This document shows positions 36,406 through 49,128 of a stretch of DNA of 64,000 bases, in pieces (within the stretch, counting starts at the first letter, position 1; the number at the start of each line of letters is the position of its first letter). Source of the DNA: Chrysogorgia sp. JL179-B06. Lineage: Eukaryota > Cnidaria > Anthozoa > Scleralcyonacea > Chrysogorgiidae. A model generated the notes under the pieces. That model saw only the letters and a list, made by a program, of their open reading frames with translations, was not told the DNA's origin and made no database searches. The DNA lies in the NCBI GenBank assembly GCA_035772405.1, contig JAYKKM010000181.1, positions 419,001 to 483,000 of the forward strand. Reading direction: 5' to 3'. The position numbers and the translations under genes are program-made.

Positions 36406-39400
36406 CTATTCATCTACGGATGGGTCGGAACGCAACTGAGCAACGACAGAGAAAGATCCGTCTGCGCGCAAAGTGCCCAGCCCATCACCAGCAAGCCATT
36501 GCGCCTCAAAGGTGGACATGAGGCAATGGCGATGCTCCACTCGCAAGAGAAATCGAAAGGACGACTTTACTCTTTCCAACGAGTGACGTGGTACTGGTTG
36601 TAAACCCTCAAAACGGAAGCGATTGCGATCGAGCCAGAGCCGATAACGAATGAGGCCGAGGAGTGCTACGAAGCCAGCGGGGATGTTATCTACGCTGGGA
36701 TACCCAAACAGACGCTCGCGGAACCGCTGAAAGTTCTCGGTCGGCCGGAACATCATCAGGAGACAGATGAACCACCCGACGAGATGGTGTGCCAGTGGAC
36801 AGTCTCCGTATAGATGCTCCAGCGTCTCCACGGCGCCACAATGGCATCCTTGTGTTACGTGCATGCCGAACCTGGCGAGGCGATCAGCGGTGGGCAGGAT
36901 CCCATGCGCCGACAGCCAGCAGGTGTCCAAAGCTGGCCTATTATAGCGCAGCGTCTTGAGATCACGCCACACCGTAGGCCAATCGACGTTCAGGTGAACG
37001 TTCCTCGCCACACAACGATGTGCAATGCGTTGGTGGTCCGACAGCACAGCGTAGGCTGACCGAGCAGTGATAGAGGCCAAAGGGACTGCAATACCCGATG
37101 TTCTGGTGATTGCCCACGAGTTCGAGTCTTTATGACCCGAACAGGCCAGTCAGGACTCCATCACGCCGCGATAGAATGGCAATCTCCTCAGCGTTGATGT
37201 TCCGATGGTGCTCATCATAAAGGCTCGCTCGATGGGTTCGGCGAGGAAAGCTTTCCGTAGCCAATGGCGAAAAAAGAAGTGCCATGGCTTTTCCTCGCCT
37301 AAGAGAAACCGCTTCACCCACATCACTTGAAGTGATGCGACCTTCCGAGATAAGTAAACAACCCCCAGCCCACCAAGGGCCAGTGGTTGCGTCACCGAAG
37401 ACCGACTGAGCCATTCCATCGGTTTGTTCCAGACAAACCGAAACACTGAACGATTAATGTTAGTAATTACTGCTGAGCTCATGGGTACTACGCTAGCGAG
37501 ATACCACAATGAGCTCAGCGCTAAAACATTAGTAATGACCGCACGTCCCCGGCACGAGAGCTTACGGTGTTACCCATGAGGCCAAAGTACAATCCAGCTT
37601 CTTAGAAGCAGGTCCCCAAGCAGAAGCCCCGTCGCCGAGACAGCTACCTAGGGCCTCGATGTTGTTGCTGGACATCACGAAAGCCACAGGGAAAGAGGTA
37701 CGCGCTCGCTACGGACCTAATAAAAGGCCGTGGCATTTGGACTGGTTGAGCTTAGCACCAGACGCCAATTCGTACCTCTCGAACAGCCGCACCAAAGAGA
37801 GGACCGACAAGTCGCTCGATACGAAACTTGTAGTGTCGTCAGCATACTGTTATACCTTCACGCGCTTGTTTCCCCCAGGGAGAGGGAAGCCGTCAATGTT
37901 CGGATCAGCACGGATGGCACACGCCAACGACTCCGCAACGAGGACGTAAAGCAGAGGGGAGAGCGGACAACCTTGGCGAACCCCGCGGGTCACAGGAAAC
38001 AGCTCTGAAACGAAGCCGTTCACTATCACCGCAGAGTACACGTCAGTGTACAACAGCTTCACCCATGCAAAAAAAGAATTCCCGAACCCCATCTTGATCA
38101 GTACCTGTGCCATGAAGGCCCACTCCACGCGGTCGAAGGCCTTCTCCTGATCAAGGGACAAAATAGCGCCCGGAACCGCCTCGGAATTGGCGTAATCAAC
38201 TACGTCATGGAGAAGACGTAGATTCTCCCCAATAACCGCCCCGGTATGCCGCAAGACTGATCAGGCGACACCACCGAAGCGATCACCTTGAGGAGACGAT
38301 TAGCTAACGCTTTCGCGGCGATCTTGTAGTCCACACACAAGAGTGTAATAGGACGCCAGTTCGCCGTGTCCAAGATATCTCCTTTCTTGTACAGAAGCGT
38401 TATCGCCCCGGAGCGCTGTGTAAACGACAGTTGACCACGACGGTAACATGAGTTGAATACGTTAACCAAGTCTGGACCCAACAGCTTCCAGAACCGAACA
38501 TAGAATTCAGCTGGAAGACCGTCTACCCCTGGTGACTTGTTCAAGGCCATTGCGTGGAGCGCCCGATCGCACTCCTCCTTGGTTCCTCACACAACTCGGA
38601 TTCGGCCGGTGACAGACTACGTTCCAAACTATCCAGGAAGAGCAATTGCTCCTCCTGCTCCAGGTTTTCTGAGGAGAAAAGCTGGAAGTAGTACCTCTGC
38701 CACACGTCAAGCATGCCCCGAGTGGTATGTGCAACGGATCCGTCACAGCGACGTACACCACTAATCAGTTTCCGCTGCCCCCGGACTTTCTCTTGACGTA
38801 GAAAATAGGCCGAAGATGTTTCACCCTCCTCAGCCCACTGAAGTCTGGCACGCACCTGGAGCGCAGTTTCCAGGTCTGCCTTTGCTCTTGCCAGTGGTTC
38901 GGAGAGATCCTCCCCGTCGTTAATACGTCGATGGATAGCTTTCAATCGATCGTTCAATTCACTGATGGTCCGGCGTTTCGCACAAGACGCAGCTCGCGCT
39001 AAAGGCCGGATCAACTGCTTCAGCCTGGATTTTCCGGCATCCCACCAAGACGAAAGAGAAGAGAACCGACTCTTCTCGTTACGCCACTGTAGCCAAAATC
39101 GTTCGATTTCGGCACAGAACGCTTCGTCCCGGAGAAGCGAGGAATTGAACTTCCACAGACCCTTGCCACGTCTGACGCCAATTGAATGGTCAATCTGCAG
39201 ATACACATAACTGTGATCTGAGCGGAAGAAAGGAAGAATTTCAACCGACGTGACAAGCCCAAGATATCTCTGAGGCAGCCATACCATATCAATGCGGGAT
39301 CCCTGTTTGCCATTTGGTCGCCTCCAAGTGAACTCTGCATCATCTGGGTGACGAGCACGCCAAACGTCGCAGAGATCAAATGTACCCATCAGATCGTTCA

Positions 39401-39894
39401 GGGTTGAGGACCAATTGTACGCCCAGGGTGATTTCGGGTTACACCCGAACCGATCAATATATGCGTCAACTACCGTGTTGAAATCCCCACATAACAACGC
39501 AGGGATATCTGGGTCTATGGCTTGATAAAAGGACTCAAAAAATTGAGCCCCAGTATCCTTCTGATTTGGCGCATAGAGACACGCCACCTGGAAGTTAAAA
39601 TTATCGCGAGTGAACACGACAATAATCAAACGACCAGAGCTGTCACGCTACCGTTTCACCACTTCGAGATCAGGCCGGAAGCGGATGACGAAACGGTCCT
39701 ATAACTAAATTTGTTAGTAGGGGACGAAGGGGAAACCACCCCGCGAATTCACCCTCCGAGGTCGAGTGAGTCTCCTGTAGGCACACGATGTCCGGGCCTA
39801 CACAATTCAACCAGGCCATTAAGGTCTGGCGAGCGTCCAGGGCCCGAAGACCCTGGATGTTGAGGGTGAGGAGACTAAACATTGTGACCTCCAA
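36406..39894 (-). pseudogene. LINE B ORF2 (endonuclease, RT), frameshifted
   Basis: Pieces in order: 39894-39670 (LLTLNIQGLRAL, CLQETHST; starts with ATG), 39629-38541 (LCGDFNTVVDAY, SRIDMVWLP, FFRSDHSYVYL, then a linker), 38550-38200 (SPGVDGLPAEFY and RRGQLSFTQRSGAITLLYKK), 38254-37850 (SLDQEKAFDRVEW and VRQGCPLSPLLYV), then a YADD region, 37509-37150 and 37080-36406, which holds the terminal CHCGAVETLEHLYGDC zinc motif. At least five frame breaks are needed. The catalytic motifs remain readable. Confidence 0.88.
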
Positions 39895-39981
39895 CAGCGG
39901 TCAGTGCTGAAGGGTTCGATGGATCGGAACCAGGAGGGGCCGACGTGTCAGAAGTGACAACAGTCGGGTTGGGGGGTTGAT

Positions 39982-41477
39982 TCACAGGGTGGGGGGACCG
40001 GGGGACGCAAAAAGGAGGGACAGTGGTGGATCAGGTCCCTCGTTGTCAGAGTCCGATTCATCCGAAAGGGTGGAAAAACGGTTTCGGGTCACTATTGCTT
40101 CCCGGGCTTTACCTGCGTAGACTGGTTTTGGACGAGTGGTGTTACGGCCCATATATTGGCCGAGACGCTGCGTAACGTTGATGGCAGCGCCCTTGATGGA
40201 TCCACTAAGCCGTGATCCTTTCCTAGCCGTAACTAACGTAAACGACGACTCTGGATTGATGTTGGAGCCGGATAGACTGGCCCCCCCTCCCACGGGAGTA
40301 GAGCCACCAGTCAAGTTTGTGGTAAGAGGAACCTGGGCATTAACAACCAGGCCCTTTTGAGAGTCGACACTCGACTCCGAAGAGGAGGAGGTCGACGACG
40401 ATGATGTGGAACTTTCGGAGGGAAGAGCCACATCCATGGCCTCCGTGAGTCCGCCAGACGCAGACGGAATATTGGAGGCCGACCCCGGACCATGTGACCC
40501 AACAGGGGGATCTTTGGACCGGGCAGCCGGAAGTTTAGGGGCCGATGGTTTGGCCTTCCTTCCGACTGGCTTTAGCGGGGCGGGCATGTCACCCGCCACC
40601 ACTTCGGACGATTTACCCGCCGGGCGGCTGCCGGGCGGGCGGACAGTAGGACCCGGTGGAAGGGGGTCCCTGCCCAGACCTGAATCTTCAGGGCGGGCAA
40701 CTGAGAGGCGTGCATGCTCAGGTGGAGCTACACGTTCCAATCGAGGCGCAGGCTGGCTGCCGGCCACTTCAGCAAAAGAACCCGTTGGCAGGTTACCAGA
40801 CGGGACGGTAGAGGACCCCGACTGAGCAGGGTCGAGTTGGCTGGCGCCATCAGCGCCCACTAGGGGGAATACAGGCGGAGCTGCCCCTGGACCCAATGGC
40901 GGAGGGTCTCGATGAGGAGCATGGGGAAAGGCCTTGTTGATATGGCCCGGGGACCCGCATCTGAAGCAGGTGCGGGTCTGTCCCCGATAGAAAACATTGC
41001 TAGAATGCCCAGCAATACGAACCCTTGACGGGATGTTCTGATCGACCGTCATACGGACTGACCGCGTGCCGGTTGCCCTCCCCATGCAAGTTTCCATTTT
41101 GACCTCGCGTATTTCCCCATAGGGACGCAAGGCCGCCGTGATGGTCTCGGGAGGAAACCCGTAGGGGAGCTCGGTCACGGTGACCCAGATGTGGAGCGTA
41201 ACAGGGGACAGCACCAAAGGGTGGCCCCTGAAGGTCAGACCGTGACTGACAACGTTCTCCAGTTGTTCGGAGGACTCTAAGGTAAGCCGGAAATTGCGCC
41301 CCCGGTAAAGCTGGACCGACAGGAATTGGTTTTGTCGGTCCGGAAAAGACTCATATTCGCTCTCGTGGAGACACCAATCCCACTAGGAAGAACAACCACG
41401 AAGGCGTAGTAAAACTCGATGAGTTGTGCGGGTGTTACTGGGCTAGCAGCGCCAGAGCATGGATCCACCAACAGCAA
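39982..41477 (-). pseudogene. LINE B ORF1 (zinc-knuckle RNA-binding protein), frameshifted
   Basis: The N-terminal part is in the frame 41477-41277. The rest (41217-39982) has an RRM-like stretch (FPPETITAALRPYGEIREV), a CCHC-type knuckle (CFRCGSPGHINKAF, its last Cys replaced by Phe) and a long Pro/Ser/Gly-rich C-terminus. The frame break lies near 41220-41280. Confidence 0.82.
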
Positions 41478-41535
41478 CTTTGCAGATCACGTAGACTCCC
41501 TGAGAGAACTTGTTAAGAGTTCAGGAGATCGCTAT

Positions 41536-41556
41536 GCCGAAAGGCCGAGAAGCGAT
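41536..41556 (-). ncRNA. U2 snRNA 5'-end stub (21 nt)
   Basis: Minus strand: ATCGCTTCTCGGCCTTTCGG followed by C, the U2 start with one mismatch. LINE B follows immediately. Upstream DNA is the 5S-side spacer shared with unit 1. Confidence 0.85.
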
Positions 41557-41688
41557 ACCGACCCTTATTTTGAAAGTATAAATGCGAAAAACGACGTGAA
41601 AACACTAGCGGTTCCGCTGACCTGCATCCGCCGAGCGCGGGCGCCAGTTGAGCGTTCGTTAATTCGACCAAAAGGTCGACGACGGTTG

Positions 41689-41806
41689 GTCTACGACACG
41701 GAGTATTCCCAGGCGGTCACCCATCCAAGTACTAACTCCGCCCGACCAGACTTAACTGCGGTGATCGGACGAGAACCGGTGTTTTCCTGGTGGTGTGGTC
41801 GTAGAC
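41689..41806 (-). rRNA. 5S rRNA gene (unit 2)
   Basis: 118 nt with closing terminal stem (GTCTACGA.../...TCGTAGAC) and the conserved GTTAGTACTTGGATGGGTGA block. It differs from unit 1 at only a few bases. A hairpin-forming GACCTTTTGGTC lies just downstream. Confidence 0.9.
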
Positions 41807-42221
41807 ATTTTCTATGGCGAATTACGAAGTGTTGTGGGAGATGAATTCGCCAGAGTTTCAAATGCATGCGCGGCGGTGGAATTGGGGAGACCTTGTGAGG
41901 GAGGGAGGAGTAGAGGGAAGGATGCATGTTGGACAAACGTGCGCCGTAATGAGATCGGTGTGAGTCGGGGTGGCAAGGATGACACGTCGAGGTTCGTGTG
42001 TGGATGGGATCGATTCACGATGTGCTGAACGACGGGATGTGTCAGGCGGTCTTTGATATTCGATAGGATCGAGATGTTGTTGGTCGGTGTCGTCTGGGTT
42101 CGTGGTTGCTGCTTTTTCGTCGGCTTTGATGACTTTGGAATTGTTGTGGATCGATTTGGTATAAGATGTGAGATGGATTTCTTTCGATGTCGTGTGGATT
42201 GTTGAGTTTGATTTGTGCACG
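41807..42221. other. Spacer between 5S and U1 genes (unit 2)
   Basis: Similar to 35459-35926, with indels. No gene recognised. Confidence 0.75.
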
Positions 42222-42386
42222 AAGGGGACGAGCGCGAACGCAGGTCCCCACTACCAGAAATTATACGCTCGAGTTGCCCACATTTGGGGCAATCGCAGGA
42301 GTCAACCCAGTCGAAGTGCAATGAGAGGGCCTCATCCTGAGAGGACTCGCTATGTGATCAGAGTGCCTCTCGCGTCAGGTAAGTTT
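42222..42386 (-). ncRNA. U1 snRNA gene (unit 2)
   Basis: Same landmarks as unit 1: ACTTACCTG near the 5' end, GATCAC loop, ATTGCACTTCG loop, Sm site ATAATTTCTGG and terminal hairpin. It differs at several positions from unit 1, some of them in loops. It lies directly after the 3' end of LINE A, again with AA before ACTTACC. Confidence 0.92.
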
Positions 42387-42397
42387 TATTTTGAAAA

Positions 42398-42439
42398 GAA
42401 TATTCGTACATTCCGAGGACGTACGTGCAAAGAATATTC
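42398..42439 (-). other. Conserved hairpin at the 3' end of LINE A
   Basis: Inverted arms GAATATTC (42398-42405 and 42432-42439) enclose CGTAC (42405-42409) and GTACG (42421-42425). The same structure is at 48684-48725, 55091-55132 (with CCTAC/GTAGG) and 61171-61212. Confidence 0.75.
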
Positions 42440-42571
42440 TAAACAGGGGGAGCCTACAAAGCTGCTAACCGTGCTGAAAGCATGACTCTCACCCCCAAAG
42501 ACGGAAACTTAGAATCCTTGAGACGCGAGAGGCAACAATGATCCTAGATAAAGAAAGAAGGGAAAAAAGGA

Positions 42572-42858
42572 TGTTTACTTCACCCAGTGCAGACCAATTA
42601 AGGAGAGACCAGGGAAGGAGTTAAATTTATCCTAAATTAACTATTTTATCCCAACGCCGAAGCGATGGGAAGTTTAAGCTAAAAAGGATAAAAGGTTAAA
42701 AGGTTAAAAAGAGAGACAGTGGTTACTTCACCCAGTACAGACCAATTAAGGAGAGACCGGGGAAGGGGTTAAATTTATCCTACATTAACTATTTTATCCC
42801 AACGCCAAGGCGAAGGGAGGTTTAAGTTAAAAAGGATAAAAGGTTAGAAAGAGAAGTC
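42572..42858 (-). repeat. Tandem about 150-bp repeat in LINE A 3' UTR (two copies)
   Basis: Two copies start near 42572 and 42721, each with TTCACCCAGT.CAGACCAATT and a run TTTATCCCAACGCC. Copies in LINE C (about 48860-49135) and E (about 61343-61626) are also double; LINE D has one (55200-55346). Confidence 0.85.
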
Positions 42859-42900
42859 AAGCTTCTCCCCATTAAAAACACCCAAGGACCCCCCAGCAAG

Positions 42901-45900
42901 TCATTCTTTTTCAAAAATGGCTCGACGGATTGGCGAAGAATATTTTTTGGCGTGCAGACAAAGCAGGAATTGGATACGCGCAATGACCACCTTGAGACAT
43001 TTATGCTCATCGGGCGAGATGTCACGGAAGCGGAAGTCACAGCGGGCGATCCAGACGCGATGTTTCACCATCTGCAACATCCACATGATTATTTTTGGCG
43101 TAGAAAGCTTCCGTGCACCAGTGAACCCAAAGAGGAACTCTTTGATAGTGGAAGGTGTTGCGTCAGGCACCGAACGGGTGAGTTGGAAGAAGACCCAGTT
43201 TATCAAGATCTGAGCAAAGGAACAGTTGAAAAAAAGGTGTTCTAGTGTTTCCTCGTCAGATCCGCAGAAACACATAATATCCATGTTGCGGTAGCCAAAC
43301 GAACGGACAAGCCTAACCGCGGTATAGAGCACACCATGTGCCACCTTCCAATTAAGGTCGACAGCACCACGTTCCAGTGTTACAACATGCAACTGCCGCC
43401 ATGTTTCAGGCCAGTATAGGTCACCATATACAAGGCGGAATTTTTCCGTACAGTGTGGAGGTGTAGATCGTAAATTAGAACCTACTCTGTACACTTTCTG
43501 AGTGGAAAATTGAGAGATTTCCAGGGGCACATCCTGCGAAATCGCTAACGCGAGTTTGACTCCATCGGAGCCGCCCTGAAATTTTCGCCATGCCGTCAAG
43601 GACGGTAGAATACCGGTAGACATTGTCAACCGCAGTCTTAAAATAGTATCAAGGCGTAAACTAAAAGCGCTAACAAAAGTATGGGGAAAAAGGTCCTTCC
43701 ATTTAGCGCAAGAATCAGAATAAAAGCGTTTGAACCATTGTAGCCGCAATGCGTCAGCTTTCAGGCGAAAGTCGACAACACTGAATCCACCCACAGATTG
43801 CGGAGTAGTGACGGTGCGGCGGGCAACTAAGTCACGTTTACCTCCCCAAAAGAAAGGCCAGATGGCTTTGTCAAGTCGGGACGCCACCCATCCCGGCATG
43901 ACAAAGACTGCGCACAAGTGCCAAATTTGGGAGAGAGCGAGAGCGTTTATAATCAATGCTCGTCCCTGGTATGAAAGAGAACGGCCTTTCCAAGACGACA
44001 GTCTTTTCTCCACCTTGGTCACCCGGTTTTCCCAAGTTGCCGTACTGTAATCCGAGGCACTTACCACAGCGCCGAGTATTGGCAATTCTTTCACCCATGT
44101 TAAACTATGGGGGGTATCATTCCGGTCCTTCCAGGCTCCTAGCCACAATCCCTTCGACTTCCCTCGGTTAAGTTTTGCGCCAGTTCCAAGCTCATACTGG
44201 GTGTACACTTGAAACACAACAGGAAGCGAATCGTCCGAGGTAACAATAACGGTTGTGTCATCGGCGTAACATGAAACGCGCAGCTCTTGCATGGAACCTT
44301 GTAATCTGAGGCCAGAGACACCAGGGCAGTGCGCAAGTTGCAGGCGAGCACCTCCGCGCACAGGACATACAAGAGGGGTGATAGTGGACAGCCCTGCCGC
44401 ACACCACGAGAAGGGCTAAAAAAAGGTGAAGTCCAGTCATTTATTATCACAGCAGATTCCACATCCGTATAAAAAAGCTGGATCCAGCGGCGAAAACTAG
44501 GCCCAAAGCCCATAACGGTTAACGTCCGCGAAAGAAAACCCCAATCTACTCGGTCAAACGCTTTCTCTTGATCCAAGGAAAAAAAGGCCACAGGTAAATG
44601 ATTAACATCGGCATAGTCAATGACGTCCCTTAGAATACTTAAATTTTCCGAAATGGTTCTTCCTGGAATGCCACATGTCTGGTCAGGTGACACAAGAGAC
44701 GAAATTACACCGAGGAGTCGGCCAGCGATAGCACGCGTAGCAATCTTATAATCAGCATTAAGCAAACTGATAGGGCGCCAATTTTTTGTCTCTAATCGAT
44801 CGCCCTTTTTATATAAAATTATAATAAGACCTCTGCGTTGTGAGGTAGATAATCGTCCCTCCGAATAAGCGAAGTTGATCACGTATACCAGGTCTGAGCC
44901 GAGAATATCCCAGAAAGTCCAGTAGAATTCGATGGGGAACCCGTCCAGACCTGGTGTCTTACCAGTGGTCATGCCGCGGGCAGCTGCCTCACATTCCTCC
45001 GGGGTAAGAATGCCTTCGCACCGAGCCTGGTCCATTTCGGAAAGCTTTTTTACTAGTTTCGAAAGTAATCTCTCTTGCACAGCTATATCACATGGATCCG
45101 CAGTGAACAGATTAGCGTAATAGGCCTGCCATACCTTAAGAATGGCAAGAGAATCATGATGAACAATGTTGGTGATTGGGTCCTTTATGGCAGTCATAAA
45201 TTTTTTGCGCTGATGCTTCTGCGCAAGGGAAAAGAAATAGGAGGAAGATGTTTCGCCTTCTTCGGCCCATTGACAGCGAGCACGAACTTGCGCTGCCATT
45301 GCCTCTCGAAGTTCGTAAGAGCGTAGTTCCTCCTGAACTGCGCATATTTCCGCAAAAACAGAAGAATCACCGGCATCAAAAAGGTGTTGTAATGCCTGCA
45401 GTTTACGAATTAGATCGCGCTTCAATTCAGAAGCGGATAAGGCCTGGGCCTTACAATAACTTCTGGTTACCTCCCGCAAGTATAATTTCCCCATGTCCCA
45501 CCAATCAAGTGGGCTCAGAAAATCCTTAGCTTGTGTTTTCCAGAATGTCCAGAAGGATCTGACGAGCTGACAAAATACAGGATCCTTGAGTACTGAAGTG
45601 TTTAACTTCCAGTACCCAGGCCCGAGGCCCGTAGAAGATGGAAGAGAAAATGTGACCAGTAAGTACCGATGGTCCGTGAAAAAAGAGGGATAGTAATCAC
45701 TATCTTGGATGTTTTCTTGGAAGCTGATGGGTGCCCACACCATATCGATACGGGAGGAACACTCACCAGAAGCGTGGTCCCACGAAAATGAACGCACGTT
45801 AGGATGCTGCGTCCGCCACACTGGGAAGGTGTTGGTAGCTGAGAGGAGCGACTGCAGAGCCGTAACACTCTCGGCACCTAAATTTGGGGATGCCCGCTGA

Positions 45901-46388
45901 TACGACGGCGGGTGGCGCCGGTCGAGAGTCGGGTTCAGTACAGAATTAAAATCCCCGCACAAAAATGTGGGCAGGGCAAGGTCAATAAAGTCAGGCAAGG
46001 ACGCCAAGAATTTGTTCCTGGCCGGGTTCCGACTAGGGGCATATAATGAGGCAAACCGCACCCTCTGATCATCCATTGTTACCTCAGCTTGAACAAAGCG
46101 ACCTTCTTCATCGCGTCGTACCTGTTCCAGGCGATGACGAGAGTGGACGAGAATAGCGGTGCCCACTCGTTTATTGGAGATGGACGAGGAGGCAACCGCG
46201 TAGCCAGAAGAGGAAAACCATGCACGCAAGGTGGCATGCGAACTCGCATGTGTTTCTTGTAAACACAAAATATCAGCCTTCACACATCGAAGCCAATGTA
46301 TGAAGGTAATTCGCTTTGTCTTATCGTTCAAGCCGTTGATATTTAAAGTTAAGAGCTTGAACGTGTCAAATTTGTTTGGGGTGAACAA
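42901..46388 (-). pseudogene. LINE A ORF2 (endonuclease, RT, zinc motif), one frameshift
   Basis: The first frame (46388-44139) holds the endonuclease (LLTLNINGLND, CLQETHASS, LCGDFNSVLNP, SRIDMVWAP, FTDHRYLL) and RT motifs (SLDQEKAFDRVDW, RQGCPLSPLLYVL). A missing G in the run at 44324-44326, judged against LINE E, moves the rest into another frame (44361-42901). That part has CYADDTTV and the terminal CFCGSDEETLEHLFFNC motif. A 4-nt and a 20-nt deletion near 43600-43630 cancel out. No ATG precedes the endonuclease motifs. The enzyme would nick target DNA and prime reverse transcription there. Confidence 0.9.
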
Positions 46389-48104
46389 TTAGGCGGAGGG
46401 AGGATTCCTTCCACATCAAACAAGTCAGAATCACTGCCTGCTGAAATATGCAAGAAGGCAGAAAGATTAGCGGGACACGTTTCGGCGTCATCGCCAGGTA
46501 AAGGGACATTTTCTGGCTGGGGATACAATCCCGGCGAACCAGGAGGGGTGTCGTCAGTAGCGTCAGGGATCAAAAGAGAACCGTTTGGGCTGCTGCACCC
46601 GTCATTTTCCCAGATTTCACGTTCTGGACAGTCATTTCCATTATCCACAGGCGTAATAACCTCAAAGGCATTCATCGTCGATGAGGAAGCGTGTGATTCA
46701 AGCGATAGCTCAAGGTGGAGCGACGGCTCTTCTGAATCGGACGAAGGGGGAGGATCTGCGAGCAGACGACCTCCAACGGACTTCTTTTTTGTCCGCCTGG
46801 TGTGAAGCGGAGTTGGTGGAACAACCCCAGAATCGGACTGATCCTGCTGCGGCGGTGTATCATACGCGGCAGAATCTTCTCCACAATTGGGTGGAGAAAA
46901 CAAAGGTGGTGACATATCAGAGGTTGAAAATGGCGGTGATATTGTCGTAACCGCAATTTTAGAAGGGTGTTTTTCCTTTGGCTCGAATGATTGAGGTAGA
47001 TCATTCGGAGGCTGAAGTTTTGGAAAGTCCCCCTCATCGTTCATTGTGAGAGCGAGAACGCTCTCCAGCTTGTTTTTATCCACTCCATCCGGATCGATGG
47101 GGAGAAAAATTGTTGTGTCCGGGATAGAATCCCGATCTGACAAATCGTCCAAAAAGGGACGCTTGGATTGCTCCTCGTCACTGAGCTCGCTAGTGGAGTC
47201 CAAGACTCGCTTTGTGCCCTTAGGCGCCATCTCTTCCAAGGAGCTCTCGGTGCTGGAGTTGCACGATGGTAGAGCCGGAGGATCGGACAGCAACGTCACC
47301 TCTATTGATTCGCCCACAATAGTAGCAGTACGATCAGTGATCTTTAACCTGCACAGGTGTAGGGAGAGGAAGAGGAGGAGGAGGCGGTGGTGGAGGTGCT
47401 GTGAATCGAGGTGGTGGTGTTAAACTAGGTTGAACATCGCTCAAAGCAGCCACCCTAGCGAGGGTAGTGGAAACCACGTCCCCTGTACCAAAAGAAGTAC
47501 TGGCGGTAGTGCGCGGTGGAGCAGCGGCCTTGGCGGCGTAAGAACGCTGCGGGCAGCGTCGCACTACGTGGCCCACTTGGCCACAACCATAGCATGATGT
47601 GGGCTGGTCATTATAATTGACGCGGCAACGATAGCCCGCGATCTTTACAAAAGTCGAGATGTGTACATTGATGCACATTGAAACCATGCGCGTGTGAATA
47701 TTGGGAAAGTTTTTCACTGGTAGGTGCTTGACTGAAGCCACGCGACCGTACCGCTCTAAGGCCTCTTTAAACTCCTTGTTCGGGAACTGTAATGGTGCCT
47801 GTTCCACGAAAACATGAGTAAGGTTCTCATACGCCGGAGCGGGGGTTAGGTGGACACCCCGAAAATCTATGCCGTGGATGTCAAAATCCCGGCGCAACTC
47901 GTTGTCTTTAAATTGGACTCGGAATTGCAGCTGTGGCAGGATCTGTATGCCCAGTAGTTTTTCAGGACCTAAAACTTTAAGAAATTCAGTCCGCACTACT
48001 TTGAGCTGATCCGCCCCAACGATCTTTTTAGGAAGAGTCACAACTGATGTCGTGCTGTTCCACACACTATAATCCAACTCACTATAGGACGACTGTTGTG
48101 CCAT
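46349..48104 (-). pseudogene. LINE A ORF1 (zinc-knuckle protein), one frameshift
   Basis: The first part (48104-47334, 256 aa) has the conserved start (VWNSTTSVVTLPKKIVG), an RRM-like region and the knuckle CYGCGQVGHVVRRC (near 170), then a proline run. Compared with intact LINE C ORF1, an indel near 47320-47335 breaks the frame. The Ser/Pro/acidic C-terminal part is 47317-46349. Confidence 0.88.
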
Positions 48105-48652
48105 AGTGAGGAATTAAGGATTAACTTATGTAATTGATAATAATATATTATATAGTATATATCATATAGTAATGCAATGATATATAGATATTACATATAG
48201 TAATATGTAATAATATAATATGGTTTAATAAAGTATTTAATGTTAGTATATAATATTCAATATAATAGAATTATATTAAATATACAAAAGAGAGTGTCTG
48301 CACGCGAGGAACACACAAACAGGTACGACGCGCCTGTAACGCAAAGGGACACCCAGCAGGATAGAGGACGCCTGCTCGCCAGGGACGAAACATCCCCCAA
48401 ACCACCCAGCAGGAAATAGGCGCCTGCACGCCAAGAACCCGAAGGTTCGCAGGTTAAGCCTGCCTAAACTACTAACTAACTACAGATAAAAAAGATGAAG
48501 AGAGGGTCGCACGAAGAGCGCCCGAAAAAAGAAAGTTGTCTATCGACAGCGATAGCTCGTAATTGCCAGTTTTTAGGTTATGGCCTTAGCAAGGTCCACG
48601 CATGGATCCCTCAAAACTGCAAGTTAGATACTCATCAGACACTCGAGCGTAA

Positions 48653-48670
48653 CTCTCGCGTCAGGTAAGT
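48653..48670 (-). ncRNA. 18-nt U1 5' fragment between LINEs C and A
   Basis: Minus strand ACTTACCTGACGCGAGAG, identical to bases about 3-20 of the U1 genes in the window. It separates the 3' end of LINE C from the 5' end of LINE A and fits a target duplication. Confidence 0.92.
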
Positions 48671-49128
48671 TTTATTTTGAAAAGAATATTCGTACATTCC
48701 GAAGACGTACGTGCAAGGAATATTCTAAACAGGGGGAGCCTACAAAGCTGCTAACTGTGCTGAGAGCATGACTCTCACCCCCAAAGATGGAAACCTAGAA
48801 TCCTTGAGACGCGAGAGGCAACAATGATCCTAGATAAAGAAAGAAGGAAAAAAGGATGTTTACTTCGCCCAGTGCAGACCAATTAAGGAGAGACCAGGGA
48901 AGGAATTAAATTTAATATCCTACATTAACTATATTATCCCAACGCCGAGGCGAAGGGAGGATTAAGTTAAAAAGGATAAAAGGTTAAAAAGACAATGTTT
49001 ACTTCGCCCAGTGCAGACCAATTAAGGAGAGACCAGGCAAGGAGTTAAATTTACCCTACATTAACTATGTTATCCCAACGCCAAGGCGAAGGGAGGTTTA
49101 AGCTAAAAAGGATAAAAGGTTAAAAAGG

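Larger units (their letters stand above)
36094..41535 (-). mobile_element. LINE B, Tx1/L1-like non-LTR retrotransposon, decayed
   Basis: About 5.4 kb on the minus strand between a U2 stub (5' side) and the U1 gene of unit 1 (3' side). It carries ORF1 with a zinc knuckle and ORF2 with endonuclease, RT and C-terminal zinc motif, in the order usual for the Tx1 group. The 3' end finishes TTTCAAAATAAA directly before U1. Several frameshifts make it inactive. Confidence 0.92.
42387..48652 (-). mobile_element. LINE A, U1-associated Tx1/L1-like element, about 6.3 kb
   Basis: Minus strand, from a U1 18-nt fragment (48653-48670) to the U1 gene of unit 2. The order is 5' UTR with short GCAGG/CCTGC repeats, an AT-rich stretch (48120-48290), ORF1, ORF2, a 3' UTR with two about 150-bp tandem repeats, a hairpin and a TCAAAATAAA end. 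Nearly full-length but frameshifted in both ORFs. Confidence 0.94.
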
